From: Pyrenula massariospora | Lineage: Eukaryota; Ascomycota; Eurotiomycetes; Pyrenulales; Pyrenulaceae | DNA: 64,000 bases | Direction of reading: 5' to 3' | Assembly: GCA_021030905.1 (NCBI GenBank) | Contig: JAGFMI010000005.1 | Coordinates: 2,108,001-2,172,000, forward strand | Part shown: positions 31,430-44,024 of the stretch, piece after piece | Position numbering within the stretch: the stretch's first letter is position 1 | Layout of the letters: each line of letters opens with the position of its first letter | Notes under the pieces: model-generated | What the model was told of the DNA's origin: nothing | Database searches by the model: none | The model's input: only the letters and a program-made list of their open reading frames with translations | Program-made: the position numbers and the translations under genes

Positions 31430-32431
31430 CTAACAGCTCGAGCTGACCGCGCTAGTGGCGCAAGTAGTTCCGTCCGGAACACTGGCTGTCTTTGATGGCT
31501 CATCACCACTGTTGTTCCCCTTGTACAGAAAGCAGACGGCGCTGTCCTTGACACAAGAGTTCTTGATCGTTGTTTTATCTTCATTCACGCGCCATGTCAG
31601 CAAAATCCAGATGTAACCGTAATTAGCATCACTCACCTCCCTCATTTCCATTGACGCCAGAAACTACATCCGCGCCGTTGACATACAAGCCTGTGAATGT
31701 CGAAGTACGGGCATACTGGGTCTTGCAGTTGCCGCAGCTGCGGTAGACCTTGCCAACGTTCGTGGCGTAGAAGTTCTTGACCGCAACGGTGCCACCGCCA
31801 TTGTGCTGGAGGACCTTGTCCTCGGCATTGCGGGCACCGCCACCATTGACGTAGGAGGTACCAGAAGTCTGCTTAAATGTTGCCGCATCTTCGCAGACGT
31901 CGGTCCACCTGGAAAGGTTATGGAATTAGTGGTCTATTCAGATAATGTTTGGGCTAAACGAGATTGGCGATAAATTTAAACCTACCAGACATTGTTTAGC
32001 GTGCACGAGCCGAGACAGTGAATCCCTTCACCATTGTTGGGCCCAATAATTACATTGCTCAAGGTCGCGCCGTTCTGCAGCAAGAAGACGGCGTCTGCAT
32101 CGCCACCTTCTGCCTGTTCATTGCAGGTAGAGGCTGAAAGCAGTCATATGTCAGCAATAATATCGCTTTTGAGAAGGAGGGAAGAAATTGAGTATCAATG
32201 GAGGACCATTGCAATCGGTATTGTAATTGCCGGTACATGCAAGAAATACTTACGGCTTCTGTCATATTGAATCATGTTCCCATCAAACGATGCCCCAGCT
32301 GCAATTGTTTTAGCAGCCGCAAAAGCAGACGTTCCCGACGATTTTGGGAATGCCGTTTGCAAATTAGTGTTAGTTGTGGCTCCCAGAGCGAGGCTTGCAA
32401 AGAAGGTTGCAAAGGTAATCGAAGAATGCAT
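31430..32431 (-). CDS. Secreted pectate lyase, polysaccharide lyase family 3
   Basis: Four exons (32431-32254, 32133-31986, 31908-31637, 31578-31430; introns 120, 77 and 58 nt) give 248 residues, the usual single-domain PL3 size. The enzyme cleaves polygalacturonate by beta-elimination and needs Ca2+. Leader [17 protein letters not shown] is a signal peptide. Typical PL3 blocks follow: [89 protein letters not shown] and [16 protein letters not shown]. Ten or more Cys fit the disulfide-rich family fold. A TATATAG element lies about 110 bp upstream of the ATG, fitting an inducible gene. It marks a plant-polysaccharide-degrading lifestyle. Confidence 0.94.
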
Positions 32432-32541
32432 AGTGAAGAAGACGAAGAAAGGTACTAGCTGACAGTGAAGACTTTAACGGGATATCGATAAATAGAAGAG
32501 TCAAGGAAGACGCAGAGCATTCAGAAGCAGGATGATGGGTG

Positions 32542-32550
32542 TCTATATAT
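32542..32550 (-). promoter_or_regulatory. TATA box of the pectate lyase gene
   Basis: Minus strand reads GCATATATAGAC, about 110 bp before the start codon. Consistent with a strongly induced secreted enzyme. Confidence 0.5.
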
Positions 32551-33753
32551 GCTACTCCATTACAATCTTCAAGAAACACGTGCAATATCCTCTTCATCTT
32601 CTACAGTGGGAACTGGATAGCCTTTCCATGTTCGGACCATAATCAACATATTTGAGCTAAACCAAGGCAAACATAGACACAAATTAAGGAAAAAGTAACT
32701 CCGTCCAATGGGCGCCATCTATAATCTAACAAACAGTCAATAAAACGATGGGCCGTTGACAACGAGCATATTTGCAGCTCTAAGAGAAATGTCAGGAGAA
32801 AGCATAGGGTCGATAACGGTCCTTGAAACAAAAGAAAAAAAACTATCCTGATTGGAAGGAAAATTTATCGTCGTACTGTTTCATCGCTTTAGACTGGCAA
32901 TCTTCGTAGATTGCAAGTCACACAGATCGGAGCGCTGCGAACGAAACGGGTAAGGGCTCCAGATACGGCGCTTGCCGTTGCAGCAGTTATCGTTTACAAC
33001 CTAGGTCGTTCGCTAGGATAGTTTCCGGTCCATATCCGGACCAACATTATCCTGTTACGGTATTTCATACCTCTGGCCGGATATCTAATTTCGGGCGTAC
33101 CTCTTAACGCCCAGAGCTTATGGTGGATTGATTTATTACATTGTGGCTCGTGTTATCTTTTCAGAAGTGTTTTCCTTGGCGCGAATGGTCTTGACCATGC
33201 CGGATCGAAGCTCTGTGGGTCTGGAGTTTCTCATCAAGTCGCTCCGGATTCTCCGCCGCCAGGCATGGATGAGTTGATCGAGAGCGGAGTGCCATTGGAA
33301 AGCATGAGTCTTGGCATTGCTTGTTCTGCGGGGGCGGTCTTGGCATTCTACTGGCTCGGGGGGTCTGCCCCCAATCTAGAAAGAAGTGAACCATTGTCCT
33401 GAAGACTACTCATATTTCTGAGGCTGTGCCTTGTTCCCCAGTCCCTCTCCAAAACGTTTTCTCGGCCCATCATTGTTTCGAGGAAACGGAGCTGGCTACG
33501 TGCATAACATACCTTCTTTGATATCCTTCATTGATGGCGGGAGAAACTGTGATTGCTGGATTATCTCAATCATTCCAATGGTGTTCTTTGCCAGATGGAG
33601 ACGAAATTGAAGGACAGACAGCATACATGTCACGTGAAGTGTACGGAAACTAAGCTGATATTTATTAGGCATCAACAATCGTCTGAAGAAGCGGTATCTG
33701 CCCGGTTGAGAGGAATGTTTTTTTGCGCCATCCTTTTAATATTTGCAAAGCAA
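32551..33753. other. Intergenic, pectate lyase upstream region and DNA ligase 3' flank
   Basis: About 1.2 kb. Pectate lyase regulatory sites are expected here, but I recognise none with confidence beyond the TATA box. No gene or repeat seen. Confidence 0.4.
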
Positions 33754-36611
33754 TCAATATTCGAAATCGTCATCAACACCTCCTTTGGTCTCCTTGGACA
33801 TCGCATCTTGAGCCCTAAACATCTCTGCGACTCTTCCGCTCTCGGTTGCCTGCTCGGTCTTTTTATCCTCCCTTACCCTCAAAAATCTTGGAAACCTTAG
33901 ACTCACTCCTTTGCCGCCGGGCATCTCGTCAGCTGCAGCTTTGTACCTCGGACTGAGCGTTAAATCAGCAGTCTTGACCTCCCAAACAAACTTCGCCTCA
34001 AACCATACATCTGGCTGGTCGTTTTTCACAGTCGAATGTGAATAGAACGGTTTTGGCCTGTCAATTACAATCTCAGAAAGCTGTATGTGTAGCTCCTCAA
34101 GAATGGCCTCGCTGAATCCAGTGCCAATATTGCACACGGTCTCGTATGTTTGATCCCGCTCATTGTAAGCCGCAAGGAGAAAAGCACCATAAACGTTCGT
34201 ACGCTTGCCCTTACCATAGTAAGCTCCTAGGACAACTAGATCCAGACTGTCTCCAACACCGCTGAGGTAATCTTTTTTCACCTTAAGCCAGTTCCGAGAC
34301 CGCTTACTCGGCTCGTACCCTGATTCCTCGGTATCGAGCATTTTGACCATGAGACCTTCACAGGAGGCTTTGACGGATTCGTCAAGTAGGGTCTGGATTT
34401 CCTCAATTTCACGCGTATTGCCGTATTGCGCAAAGGCAAATTCACCTTCGACTGGCACAAAGGCCTGGTGCAAGAGTTCACGCCGCTCACGCAGAGATTT
34501 GTTAACGGTCGGCTCACCGTTGAGAAACAGTAGATCGAAAGCAAAAACGCAGACTTTGACCTTGACGTCTTCCGCTTTGACGTCTTTGCGTTTGCGTGTC
34601 ATGAGCTGCTGGAAAGGGAGGACTTTCTTTTGTGCCACGTCCCAGGCCACCGTTTCACAGTCAACCACAAAAGACCTCGTCTCGGGTTTGATCCAGGTGC
34701 CTAACTTGGCAAGAATATCCGGGTACTTCTTGCTTAGGTCCTCGCTGTTGCGGGAGAAGATGGAACTTAAACCTTTTGTTTCTACCGTTTCAACGGGTTT
34801 CAGATTCTCCTTCGCAACACTATATTGGTGAACACTGTCTGGTGCGACGTAGTGGATCTGTGCGCGCTCTCCATCGTACTTGTATTCGCAGGTGAAGTCT
34901 TTCCCTTCGAAGCGATCTAACACTTCGGTAATGGACTTGGTAGGTTTGGCCAGCATTGGTTTCAATGGGACGCCAGGCTGCAGCTTGCAATTCTCACGGA
35001 GATTGAAGATACCATGCTCAAGGATTGCAGGTACGATAGCTTCATATGAAGGCAACTCGCTGGAAAAGGAGTCAGACACGTTCTAGATTTAGAGATTGAT
35101 GACCCCTACCTGTATACCGTCTTTAGGATACTTTCCCCTTCAGCTAATTGGTCTATGCTTGGCTCCTTCCCTTTCAACGCTTTCTCGTAAAACACCACAG
35201 CTTGCGCCAGCGAGGGCAGTACGGTCTTCTCTGCAAGGCCAAGTCGGAGTTTGCCTTCCAGAAAGCGTATGAGAAATTTTGACTCGCTTGGACCGCCTTT
35301 GTCCTTTGTGATGTCGACGCCTTTACCACCCTTTGCAGCAAGGTGTAAATCAGCAGCGGAGAGCAGTTTCTTGATACCAGCAATTTTCTTATCCTGGGAA
35401 CCATGGCCAGAAACTTTGGCAATGGCCAGCAGACCTTGATGGACGCCTCTCACAGTCAATGCTTTTGGTTTGAACATCAAAGACTGGTTCGACCTGGACT
35501 TTGCAGCCACTAATCCAAGGTCTCCAAGCTTAGTTTGGTCGGCTTTGATGTCCTTGAGTGACCTCCCTGTAGTCTCCCCAACAGCTTTCATAATCAGCGA
35601 CTCCCCAATACCCAGCTCGATGCCAGCATAATCGGCTGCGAGCTTATTGATCATAAGCTGAATTGTCGACAGTAGATCATCAGGGGTGAGGCGAAGTACT
35701 TGCCGAAGAAAGGTGGAGCAGTAGGAGGCGATTTGAAGGCGTTTCGTTGTCATTTCAATGAGGGAGAACGTTGTGCATAGTGCAGCGTAAGGAACAGGCT
35801 CACCAGCTTTCCAATCTGGATAAGCATCCTTGCTAGAACTTTTGAGAGTAGACTGAGCCTCTTTCTTCTTCCTCTGCGCAACTTCTGTCCGTTCCTCTTC
35901 CGAGCTTATTGCCTCAGCACTGGGGTCCGATGCTTCGTCTCCCACCTCGTCTGTGGCCATCCCTGTGACAGCGTCCATTTTGGATTTCGGTTTCGGTATT
36001 GAAGGTGCGGATTGGCGCTTCCGTGATGAGTCTTCCTTCACGGCTGATCGTTGTGTAGTTTTAGACTTCGAAGTCACCTTAGTAGTCATAACAGACTTTG
36101 CAGTAATATCTGATGTCCTTCTTCTCTTCTTCACGATAGGTCCTTCATCGGAGTCTTCCTCCTGTTCCTCCTCATTACTCTCGGATTTGGTTCTTTTCAG
36201 CTTTAGGGTCGAGGAGGTAACGTTGTCTTCGGCCTCTAATGTCGGACTTTCGTTATGAGCATGACCGTTAGGTTGAGCAGGAGGCGGCATAGCTTCCATC
36301 TCTGCGTCTGAGCTTTCGTTATGATCTGAGTCGACATTTAAACGCTCCTCTTTTGCGCTGCTGCGAGCTACGTTTTCCGCTTCAGCTTCAGCTGTCTTTG
36401 TTTTCGATGCAGCCTTGTGGCTGAATGCAAGTCTGGCTTGGGCAGTTTTTGCCTTAGACCCATTTCTGTCTCCGAAAAACTTCCTGTATATGCCAATGAT
36501 TTAGCAACGATCGTTGAGACATATCCATGTCAGGGAAAAAGAGATAACCGACCCCAACGTCTGCTGTGACGGTCGTACATACCCGAGCGTAGCTTGCTTT
36601 CCAGTGGCCAT
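33754..36611 (-). CDS. CDC9: DNA ligase I (ATP-dependent)
   Basis: Three exons (36611-36583, 36483-35110, 35059-33754) give 902 residues. It seals Okazaki fragments and repair nicks in the nucleus. The N-terminus MATGKQATLGKFFGD contains a PCNA-interacting box Q-x-x-L-x-x-F-F formed across intron 1. The next 150 residues are Ser/Glu/Lys-rich with NLS-like KRTKSES and VKKRRR. The DNA-binding domain runs from about residue 190 (PYAALCTTFSLIEMTTKRLQ). Nucleotidyltransferase motif I is EYKYDGERAQIH with the adenylated Lys near residue 528; motif III is FVVDCETVAWD, motif IIIa is FAFDLLFLNGEP, motif IV is EGLMVK, and motif V is WLKVKKDY. The OB domain contains SLRFPRFLRVREDK. The first exon encodes only nine full codons. 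It is the replicative ligase, not Lig4, because there is no BRCT pair. Confidence 0.96.
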
Positions 36612-37409
36612 TGTCAATGTCCGACCGTTTGAGACGCTCTGATTTAACCTCCGAAGTGGGCGTATACGCCTCCGCTCATGCAGTGACTTAGACAATAGAT
36701 CTGGTTCCCCTCGTGGTCCTGGGATCGGGAGGGGCTGATACTTCAAACATGCATTGAGGGAGGCCTTTCTAAGAGGAATCGAAAGATGGCTACAATGGAG
36801 AAGACTTGATCTTGAGGACTCTAACACTTTTTGAAAGGTCATACGGGAGTCGCAGCCTGGTGATACTGGTGATTGATGGGCTCTTTCCGCCCGGGAGAAA
36901 TCGCGTAATTGACGCGTGCAGGCTACGATTCCCCGCGACGTGACGTGGGGACTCAGGCAGGTGCACGGTTGCCTTTACTCCCCACCCGATCCTCCGCCGA
37001 TGAGTGACAGCATAATCCTTGGAATGAAACGAGTCCCGCACGGCGATCAAAATACTGAGAACAAGTTATACAGAATGATTTTATATTAGGTATCGTCGAG
37101 CGACGTGTATGCACGCTAGGTATAAGGTGCTGATGCCTGCTCTCCGGCAAGGCTATTAAGCGATGCTTTTCTGTAAGGCAATCATAGTATCCATCAAAAC
37201 ATGAAACATAAATGAGGCTCAGATCCTGTTGTCGTGGTTGTCCGATCAACCATCCCTGTAGTCCCTGGTCCATCGAGTAACCTCAACATTTGACCTCCGA
37301 GCACTGTATAGAAATTTGGGTATCAAAGCATTATCCAACGACTCCTCCGCTCTTTCCGAGACCTCTTGTAGGCTTGATTTTTCCTGACCTTTTTGACCGA
37401 AGACAGCTC
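36612..37409. other. Intergenic, DNA ligase promoter and CFEM gene 3' flank
   Basis: About 800 bp. A gacgcgt (acgcgt, the MluI cell-cycle-box core) occurs near 36910 on either strand, about 300 bp before the ligase ATG, which would suit a replication gene, but a single 6-bp match is weak. No other gene seen. Confidence 0.4.
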
Positions 37410-38347
37410 TTACAGCGCAAGGAGCGCAGCCATGCCAGCAAGACCAGCGAGCCCTTCAACGGCAAAGGTGGCCACAGGTGCGAGACCTTGTGATGCAGAC
37501 GATGTTGGAGCGGCGGCGGATGAGGCGCTACCAGCAGCTGAGCTCGCCCCAGAGGCAACGCTAGAGGCGACAGAGCTAGCACCACTTTCAGCCGAGCTTG
37601 CACCAGATCCTGCAGCACCAGTAGCAGAACTTGCGCCGGAACCCGCAGCTCCTGTACCAGAGCTTGCAGCAGATCCCGCAGCGCTAGTGGCAGACGAAGC
37701 GCCAGATCCTGCAGCACCTCCGGCAAAGATCGTAGTGCTACCAATAGTCGAGGTTGCGGTGGAGCCGCCAGAGACGATGGTTGAGACGATGGCAGAGGTT
37801 GTGATGGCCGATCCGCTCTGTTGGAGACATTAGATTGGGTTCAGGGATAAAGACTGTGTAGAGCGGGAGACTTACAGCACCAGAACCCGAAGCACCAGCA
37901 GCACCTGTTCCGGTCGCATTTGCGCTGCCAGACGCACCAGATCCAGAGGCAGATCCAGAAGCCGAGCCACCAACTGGAAAACGCTTTTAGCCATTGTCAG
38001 GGCGAGGGAGGGGTTGACATACGAGCACTGGCGCAGTATTGTGTGCCATACTGGATGATGGAGTTTTTGTCGGCATCACTAGGGCAAGACTCGTTTGTGC
38101 AATCGCGAATTCCGTATCCGAAGTTGGCGTTAGAGCAGAGACACTTGGGATCAGCACCAGGGCATCCCAAGGCAGCGGCCTGGCCAAGCATATTTGACAC
38201 ACAGACTTGCTGTAGTGCAGATCGTGAGCGACGTTACGCGATCGAACGGATCCAGAGCACACTTACACCACATTGCGGTAGATCTCCGATGCTCTGAGCC
38301 AGAACGGTGGTTGCAACCAAGGCAACGGATGCAATAATGCCCTTCAT
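37410..38347 (-). CDS. CFEM-domain GPI-anchored cell-wall protein
   Basis: Four exons (38347-38267, 38209-38023, 37973-37876, 37817-37410) give 257 residues. Signal peptide MKGIIASVALVATTVLAQS. The CFEM domain has all eight Cys: in LPQCGQVCVSNML, ALGCPGADPKCLCSN, IRDCTNESC and TQYC. The Asp in GADPKCLC is the residue that ligates haem iron in Candida CFEM proteins. A 150-residue Ser/Ala/Gly-rich stalk of ASGSGASS and AAGSGASS repeats follows, then a hydrophobic C-terminal tail (GLAGLAGMAALLAL) typical of a GPI-attachment signal. Likely roles are haem or iron acquisition, wall integrity or adhesion; CFEM proteins with such stalks are wall or membrane anchored. Copper or iron handling here is inference. 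Confidence 0.92.
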
Positions 38348-40651
38348 GGTAATGGATGAGGATGAAAGCCTGTAAGGAAAAGCGTGTGAGCGAGAGCAGT
38401 CTAGTAAGATGAAGCGTTAGGTATGTAGGTGTTGGAATTCAAGGTTGAAATGAGGGCGTCTGTGTTTGTAGATGCTTCTAAGGGGTTGGGTGAGGTGAAG
38501 GAGGGAAAGATGGGATTTAAGCCGCGGACGGGGGATGTGCAGGGCAAGCAAGGTCAGCATTTACCTGGAAGGTGTAGTTAGGTGCGATGGAGAGTCTCAG
38601 GGCAAATGCAGCCGAATTGCGTAGGTAGGAGCAGTGGACGCTGAGGAGGCAAGGCTTGCGACGTGTATGACGGCGTGGGAAGAGGGAAGGCGGAAAGGGA
38701 TAAAGCCAGGTGAGAGCAAGAAGTAGTAGTACATCGTGGTTGCTGAGCAGGAGGACGTGCTGGCCGCTGCTAGACTGCTGTGATTTCATTGAGAGGGGGC
38801 TGGAAGGTGGGAGCTGGGGCGATGATTGGTCAATTGCGGGGCGCTCCACGGAAATGAGGCCTAAAGGCCAGGGACAGATGCGGCGGGTAGAGAATCGCTG
38901 CCTCCACCAGGGCCTGGGCACCGTCAGTGACGTTCGCAACCGGGTACATTTCTTGCTTCAACGCGCCAGGTTATCAGCTTGGTTGTTTCACAGCTGATCG
39001 GAGAACATCGCTTGGGCTCCACCGCGGCGTCATACGTAAACAAAGCAGGAGACAGGTCAGCGCAGCGACCTCGACATGACTTGGGGATTTGTGTCAATAG
39101 CAATCGTTCAATTCATCGTCAATCGCCATTTGCAATCTCACGTTCAATGCGCGACCACGGCCAGGGGCAAAGACCGTCCGTTAGGGGCCACGATGGGCAT
39201 CGCGGTATCGCGACTACTGACGGGTGAAGTTGGCAGGGAGGGAAATTTGCAGCGGGCGGCTGGCCTCCACTGGTCCTAGCTCATTTCCAGATCTTGCTAG
39301 ACAGGGAGGCAAGCTCCCCCATCGTAAGCTCGCTTGCCTATCACCCCCCTCCATCACACTGCATCCCGGCCCCCATCAGTTCTTGTCGGCCTCTCACAGC
39401 GGCTCCACCACGATCAAGCTCATCTTGTTTCCTTTAGCCACAAATCTAGCCAGGAACCTACACCCCTCCGAATCTACCTTCCAAGGCCACGTAGCGACCT
39501 CCAAACTTTGCACTATCGTGCCGTTTTTATGCGTTCCCAGATGGCCCTGATACAGCGCTGCTTCGTTGTTTCGACAATCTTTGAGACTCTCTTCGCGACT
39601 GGAGAGCGTTTATCGCTGGCCGGCCTTTAGATGATCTGACGTCTGGCTGCGAAAGAAGCTCCCTGGCCTCGGCATGTCACAGCGGAAAATCGTTCTGCAC
39701 AGCCATTCCGCTTCACTTGCGTCATCTCCCCGCCGTGGAACCTATGAGCAAAAGCCACCGACGAATTCGAGGCACCTCGCAGCTGAAAACGCACACTAAG
39801 TCAGGCTTCTGCATATCGCTACCTGCGGCTCTGCCTGCTGCTTTCGGCGGCTCCGAACAATTGAAAGCGCTTCATTTGGCGCTGCAAAAATATGAAGCGA
39901 CGGATTTCTTGAATGCCCTCCTTTTTGCCACGGCATTTGAATACAGGTATTAACGATTGCCCTGTTCGGCCCAGCCTAGAGCTCAACATTAATGTAGCCG
40001 TGCCTCCGTTTCAGCCGGTCAAGGCTCAAAGGTGATGAATTATAGGTGATGAATTATGGATGACTACCTATTGATCTCTACATAAGACCTGCAACCCGCG
40101 ATTCGCCGGTTGAAATTCGGCGAATTATAACACGAACCATTATGACCGTGCGAGGGTGGGCCAGGTTGAAGTTGTTGAAATCTAGGCAGAGGCAGGCAAG
40201 AATGGCAAATGCCGACGGTCTATGGTATCCCGAGAGCCCCATACATCATGCCTGAGAACTAGAGTGCATATTCTTAGTAATTGTAGCCAAACTTTTTGCC
40301 ATATTTGCATGAAGCCAAGTGAAGCTCTCCGACTTTACTTACACTTCACGATTTTTACTGACACCTAAGTCCATCCAAAATTGCCATTTGTGAGCAGTCT
40401 ATCGATAGATAATAAGCTGAAGATTAGGAACTTGATAGAAGTCAATTCGTCTCGTAATTTTGCCTCAGCCTTCTTCAATTCATTATCATTAAGCGACAAT
40501 AGGTGAGGGTCTTCCACGTTCTTGGCATCACTTGTAATCTCAGCTGTGTCCGCCGTGTGACTCCAGCGGTTGCACAAATCTCCCGTCATGACATTCCATA
40601 ATAGCTCTCTGCAGAAAAATCCTTCGCCGCCTGCTGGCGCTAAGGGGCGTC
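38348..40651. other. Largest intergenic gap
   Basis: About 2.3 kb between the CFEM and TTI1 genes. A 10-bp direct repeat (ggtgatgaattat) appears twice at about 40030-40056. The right end contains a small minus-strand frame (see 40365-40589). No transposon remnants or RNA genes recognised; it probably holds a long CFEM promoter. Confidence 0.4.
40365..40589 (-). CDS. Possible small coiled-coil protein, divergent from TTI1
   Basis: An ATG-initiated 74-codon frame starting 62 bp from the TTI1 ATG. It begins MTGDLCNRWSHTADTAEITS and has a charged helical stretch, SLNDNELKKAEAKLRDELTS, before a hydrophobic end. The helical segment looks protein-like and the divergent placement would allow a shared promoter. 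There is no recognised family, and the last 20 residues may be intron or non-coding sequence. Chance occurrence is possible. Confidence 0.3.
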   Translation of the reverse strand: MTGDLCNRWSHTADTAEITSDAKNVEDPHLLSLNDNELKKAEAKLRDELTSIKFLIFSLLSIDRLLTNGNFGWT

Positions 40652-43600
40652 ATGGATCGATCACGGCAGTTGGCTTTTCAAAAGGTCTGATCCCATGTCG
40701 CTGCTCAACACAGCAACCACTAGCGTGTACTGACAAATGTTAAAGCTCAAACCACCATGTGTGGAGCTTAGCCGAGCAGCTCTTCAGTTCAGAGGCCACC
40801 AGATTTCTACTCGCCAAGTTCAAGTTGCTCTTGAGAATGCTCTCCACATGCTGTCAGAGTTGGCTCGATCGGAGTCCCTGGATGAGAAGCTGGCGGAGTA
40901 TGCCTTCTATCCGCTACAGCTTATTTTCAACGAGACAAAGCGCATCTCTTCTAGCTGCCTTGAACTCGCGGTAAGATATTTGAATATCCTCGTTGCCAAA
41001 GGATGGCGCTCGAGACTGAACCCAGAAATGGGCAAGCAGCTCATGATATTACTGAGCCTGCTGGCTGGTGCCACTCCGGGAGAGTCGCCAGTGCAGACGC
41101 CGTCGGAAGAGCTGGAACTTGGCTCCCTTCATTGTATGAATGATATTGTGAATTGCCTGGGACAAACAGTCCCGGGCAAAGCCATCCTCAATGAACAAGG
41201 AACAAAGACCTTGGTTGACCAGGTCGTGTACATGCTGTTGGCCGCAGTCACTGACAGTCCATCCTCGGAAATTCAGCTAGCTGCGTCAAAGACTCTAGAG
41301 AACCTTTACTCACAGATCTCAAGTCGACCGTTGTTGGCAAGTCTTCTCCCTCGGACTGTGTCCTCTCTAACAAAAGCCCTTCGCTCGAATACACAAATCC
41401 GAAGGACGTTTAAAGTCCTGGTAGCTGAGCTTCACTTGCTAACGGACATACTGCACGCTCTGCTTAATGATGTGGATAATTTCCCGGGGGCCTCTGAGCA
41501 TTCAGCTAAAGATGCTACATCGTTGAATGTCATCGAAGATCAAGGCGTTTTGGACTCCTCGTGGTTGCAAACTACCGCCTCACAGGTCAGGCTAGCTTTA
41601 ACCCATATTGTTCAGCTGCGGTATCACGAACGGACTGAAGTTCGTCAAGCTGTCATGCAGCTCTGCCTGATGATTATCGAGGATTGTGGGAAGTCGCTTG
41701 CAGATTCACTGACCTTAATGGTAGAGACCTTGGTTGTATTGTCCGGCAGTGGCGATGATGAAAGGCCCAACGAAGCCGAAGTCGCCCTCAACCATCTCGT
41801 TAGTTCTAATACAGCCATCTTCCAGGTCTTGAAAGATAGATTTCGTGCCTGGATCGATTCCTTTCCTCGGGTGATGCAAGGCAGTGACGAGAGGCCCAAG
41901 GAACGTTTACTTAGACAGATTTCCTCCTCCTTTCGGATACTTTCTCGCTATAACCTAGACTTAGAACTCGCAAACGATTCTCTGGCAATCAGCCTCTGCA
42001 ATGGTGTGGCCATCGCGCTACCAAGATTCACTACTCGACCAACCGAGCTTATAGAGGAACCAACCAAGTTACCCAAGTTGCTTCCTTCCACAGATCGAGG
42101 ACATAACACAAAGTTTGCACCTATTCTACTGAACCAGCGAAGTGAAGAAGGATCTTTGGCGGAGTTGCAGTCTCTCCTCCTCTCGCTAAGCAAGTCTGAA
42201 GCGTCAGTCGCTATTATAAGAGCGCTACTTAGTCAAGTCTCTGCGGTAGCCGATCAACACAGACTGGCTGCGATCTGGCTTGTACTGGGATTCTTGAAAC
42301 AAAACGAGCCGGCGTCCTTTTCGATGTCGGATTTCATCGACATCTCTCCCACGTCTATCTCAAGTTCCCGACCTTACATTGTGGAAGATCTATATGGCCT
42401 GACCTTGCCGACCTTGCTTGATCCAACATCTTGCTCAGACTGGCGACTCTTAGCCTTGTCTCTAGAAGCTCTCGTTCTTCAAGCTCAACAACTTGGCCAA
42501 TCATATCGTCCAGAGCTCATGGAATCACTCTATCCGGTCCTGCAGCTCCTGGGGTCCGCCAATACTTCACTGCAGAATCATGCCATTACAGCTCTGAATC
42601 TACTCTCGGTGGCGTGCCAATATGAAAATGTCTCCGACATGCTCGTTGGGAATGTCGATTATTTGATCAACTCCGTTGGCCTGAAGCTGACATACGGAGA
42701 TATCTCACCACAAGCTGCTCAGGTCCTACTGATGATGGTTCGCTTATGCGGTACTACTCTGATTCCTTACTTAGACGACACGGTTTCTTCCATATTTGAT
42801 CTTCTGGATCAATATCACGGTTATCCGAAATTGGTAGAGATGCTTTTCGAGGTCTTGGGTGCTGTAGTCGACGAGGGCGCTCAGAAACCTCAACTCGTCA
42901 TCACAAGTGGCCGAGAGGCACCGCAACACAAAAAGCCAGGTTTCAAGCCATCGTCTATCATTGATATTCTAGAAGACCTACGACGCTACAAAGACCGGTT
43001 TATTCGTTCAGATCCTTCTGTTGAAGACATCAATAATGATGACAACACCCCAGCTCATCCGAACCGTCCCTGGGGTGCCGTCCCAGACAAACTGCGGCCT
43101 GAAGTTGGCTCTAGCCCCCCTCCATCAGAACTTGAAGGTGAAGATGAAAATGAGGAACCGCTTCCACCGCCAGAGGAAAAATCCGACCCCTTGTCTCCAT
43201 CCCATGCTCTCCTCCTCAACATTCTAACAGCCTGCCCACCTCACCTGTCCTCTCCATCATCCCAAGTCCGCTTTACGATCCTCAATCTCATAACCCGTGT
43301 TGTCCCTCTCCTAGCATCGGACGAAACCACGTTGCTGCCAGCCATACATGCCATCTGGCCGAGTATTGTATCTCGATTGTTTCCACCAACCAAGCCTTCT
43401 TCTAGCCAGATTGGCAGCAACACTACATCACTTCTCCTTTCTTCCACCACCTCGCATGACCTGACTACTACTGATGATAATGCCACCGATAGCCTTACAG
43501 AAGACCCAATCGAAGAACCAATCTACACGACAACCGCATCTCTTCGTACCATGTCCGCGCTCTGTGTGGCCGCCGGCGACTTTCTCACCTCCCGCCTGGA

Positions 43601-44024
43601 AGCCCTTTTCCCAGAGCTTGAAGCCCTCTACCTGCGTGTTTGGGGCTCTGTTCAAGAAGCACTCTTGCGGCGCGCGAAGCACGCAGAGCTGGTTTACCAG
43701 CGTAGCGGCTCAAAGCCAACCAAACTAGAAATCACCAGTGCTGGAAGATCATCAATAGGTGGTGCAGATGCGCAGGTCTATAAGGAGATGCTGAAGCTGT
43801 GGTGTACGGTTCTACAGTATGTGTATATCAAGGACGAGATCGGGGCAAAGATTGCCGGGTGGTTGGCGGAAATACTTGTTTTGGAAGAGAAGGAAAGGGG
43901 TAGGCTGGGGTCGGGATTAGACTTTGATGAGATGAAGGTTGCTGTGGAAAGGTATAATGGGGACATTTTGTGGCTGGCTAGGGAAGAGGCTGAGGCAGAT
44001 GCGATGTCCAGGTCGCAATCATAG
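40652..44024 (+). CDS. TTI1: TEL2-interacting protein 1 (TTT complex HEAT-repeat protein)
   Basis: Two exons (40652-40684 and 40746-44024) give 1103 residues. Tti1 with Tel2 and Tti2 forms the TTT co-chaperone, which works with Hsp90 to stabilise PI3K-like kinases (TOR, ATM, ATR). The short first exon encodes MDRSRQLAFQK and joins to LKPPCVELSRAALQF, the diagnostic Tti1 opening (FQxLKPPCVxLS). The protein is a long alpha-helical HEAT solenoid; an acidic disordered insert (ELEGEDENEEPLPPPEEKSD) interrupts it near residue 800. The C-terminus has the VQEALLRRAKHAELVYQRS and EMLKLWCTVLQYVYIKDEIG helices. Starting at the internal ATG 40737 would remove the first exon and add an unrelated M-L, so the spliced start is preferred. 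Confidence 0.92.
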
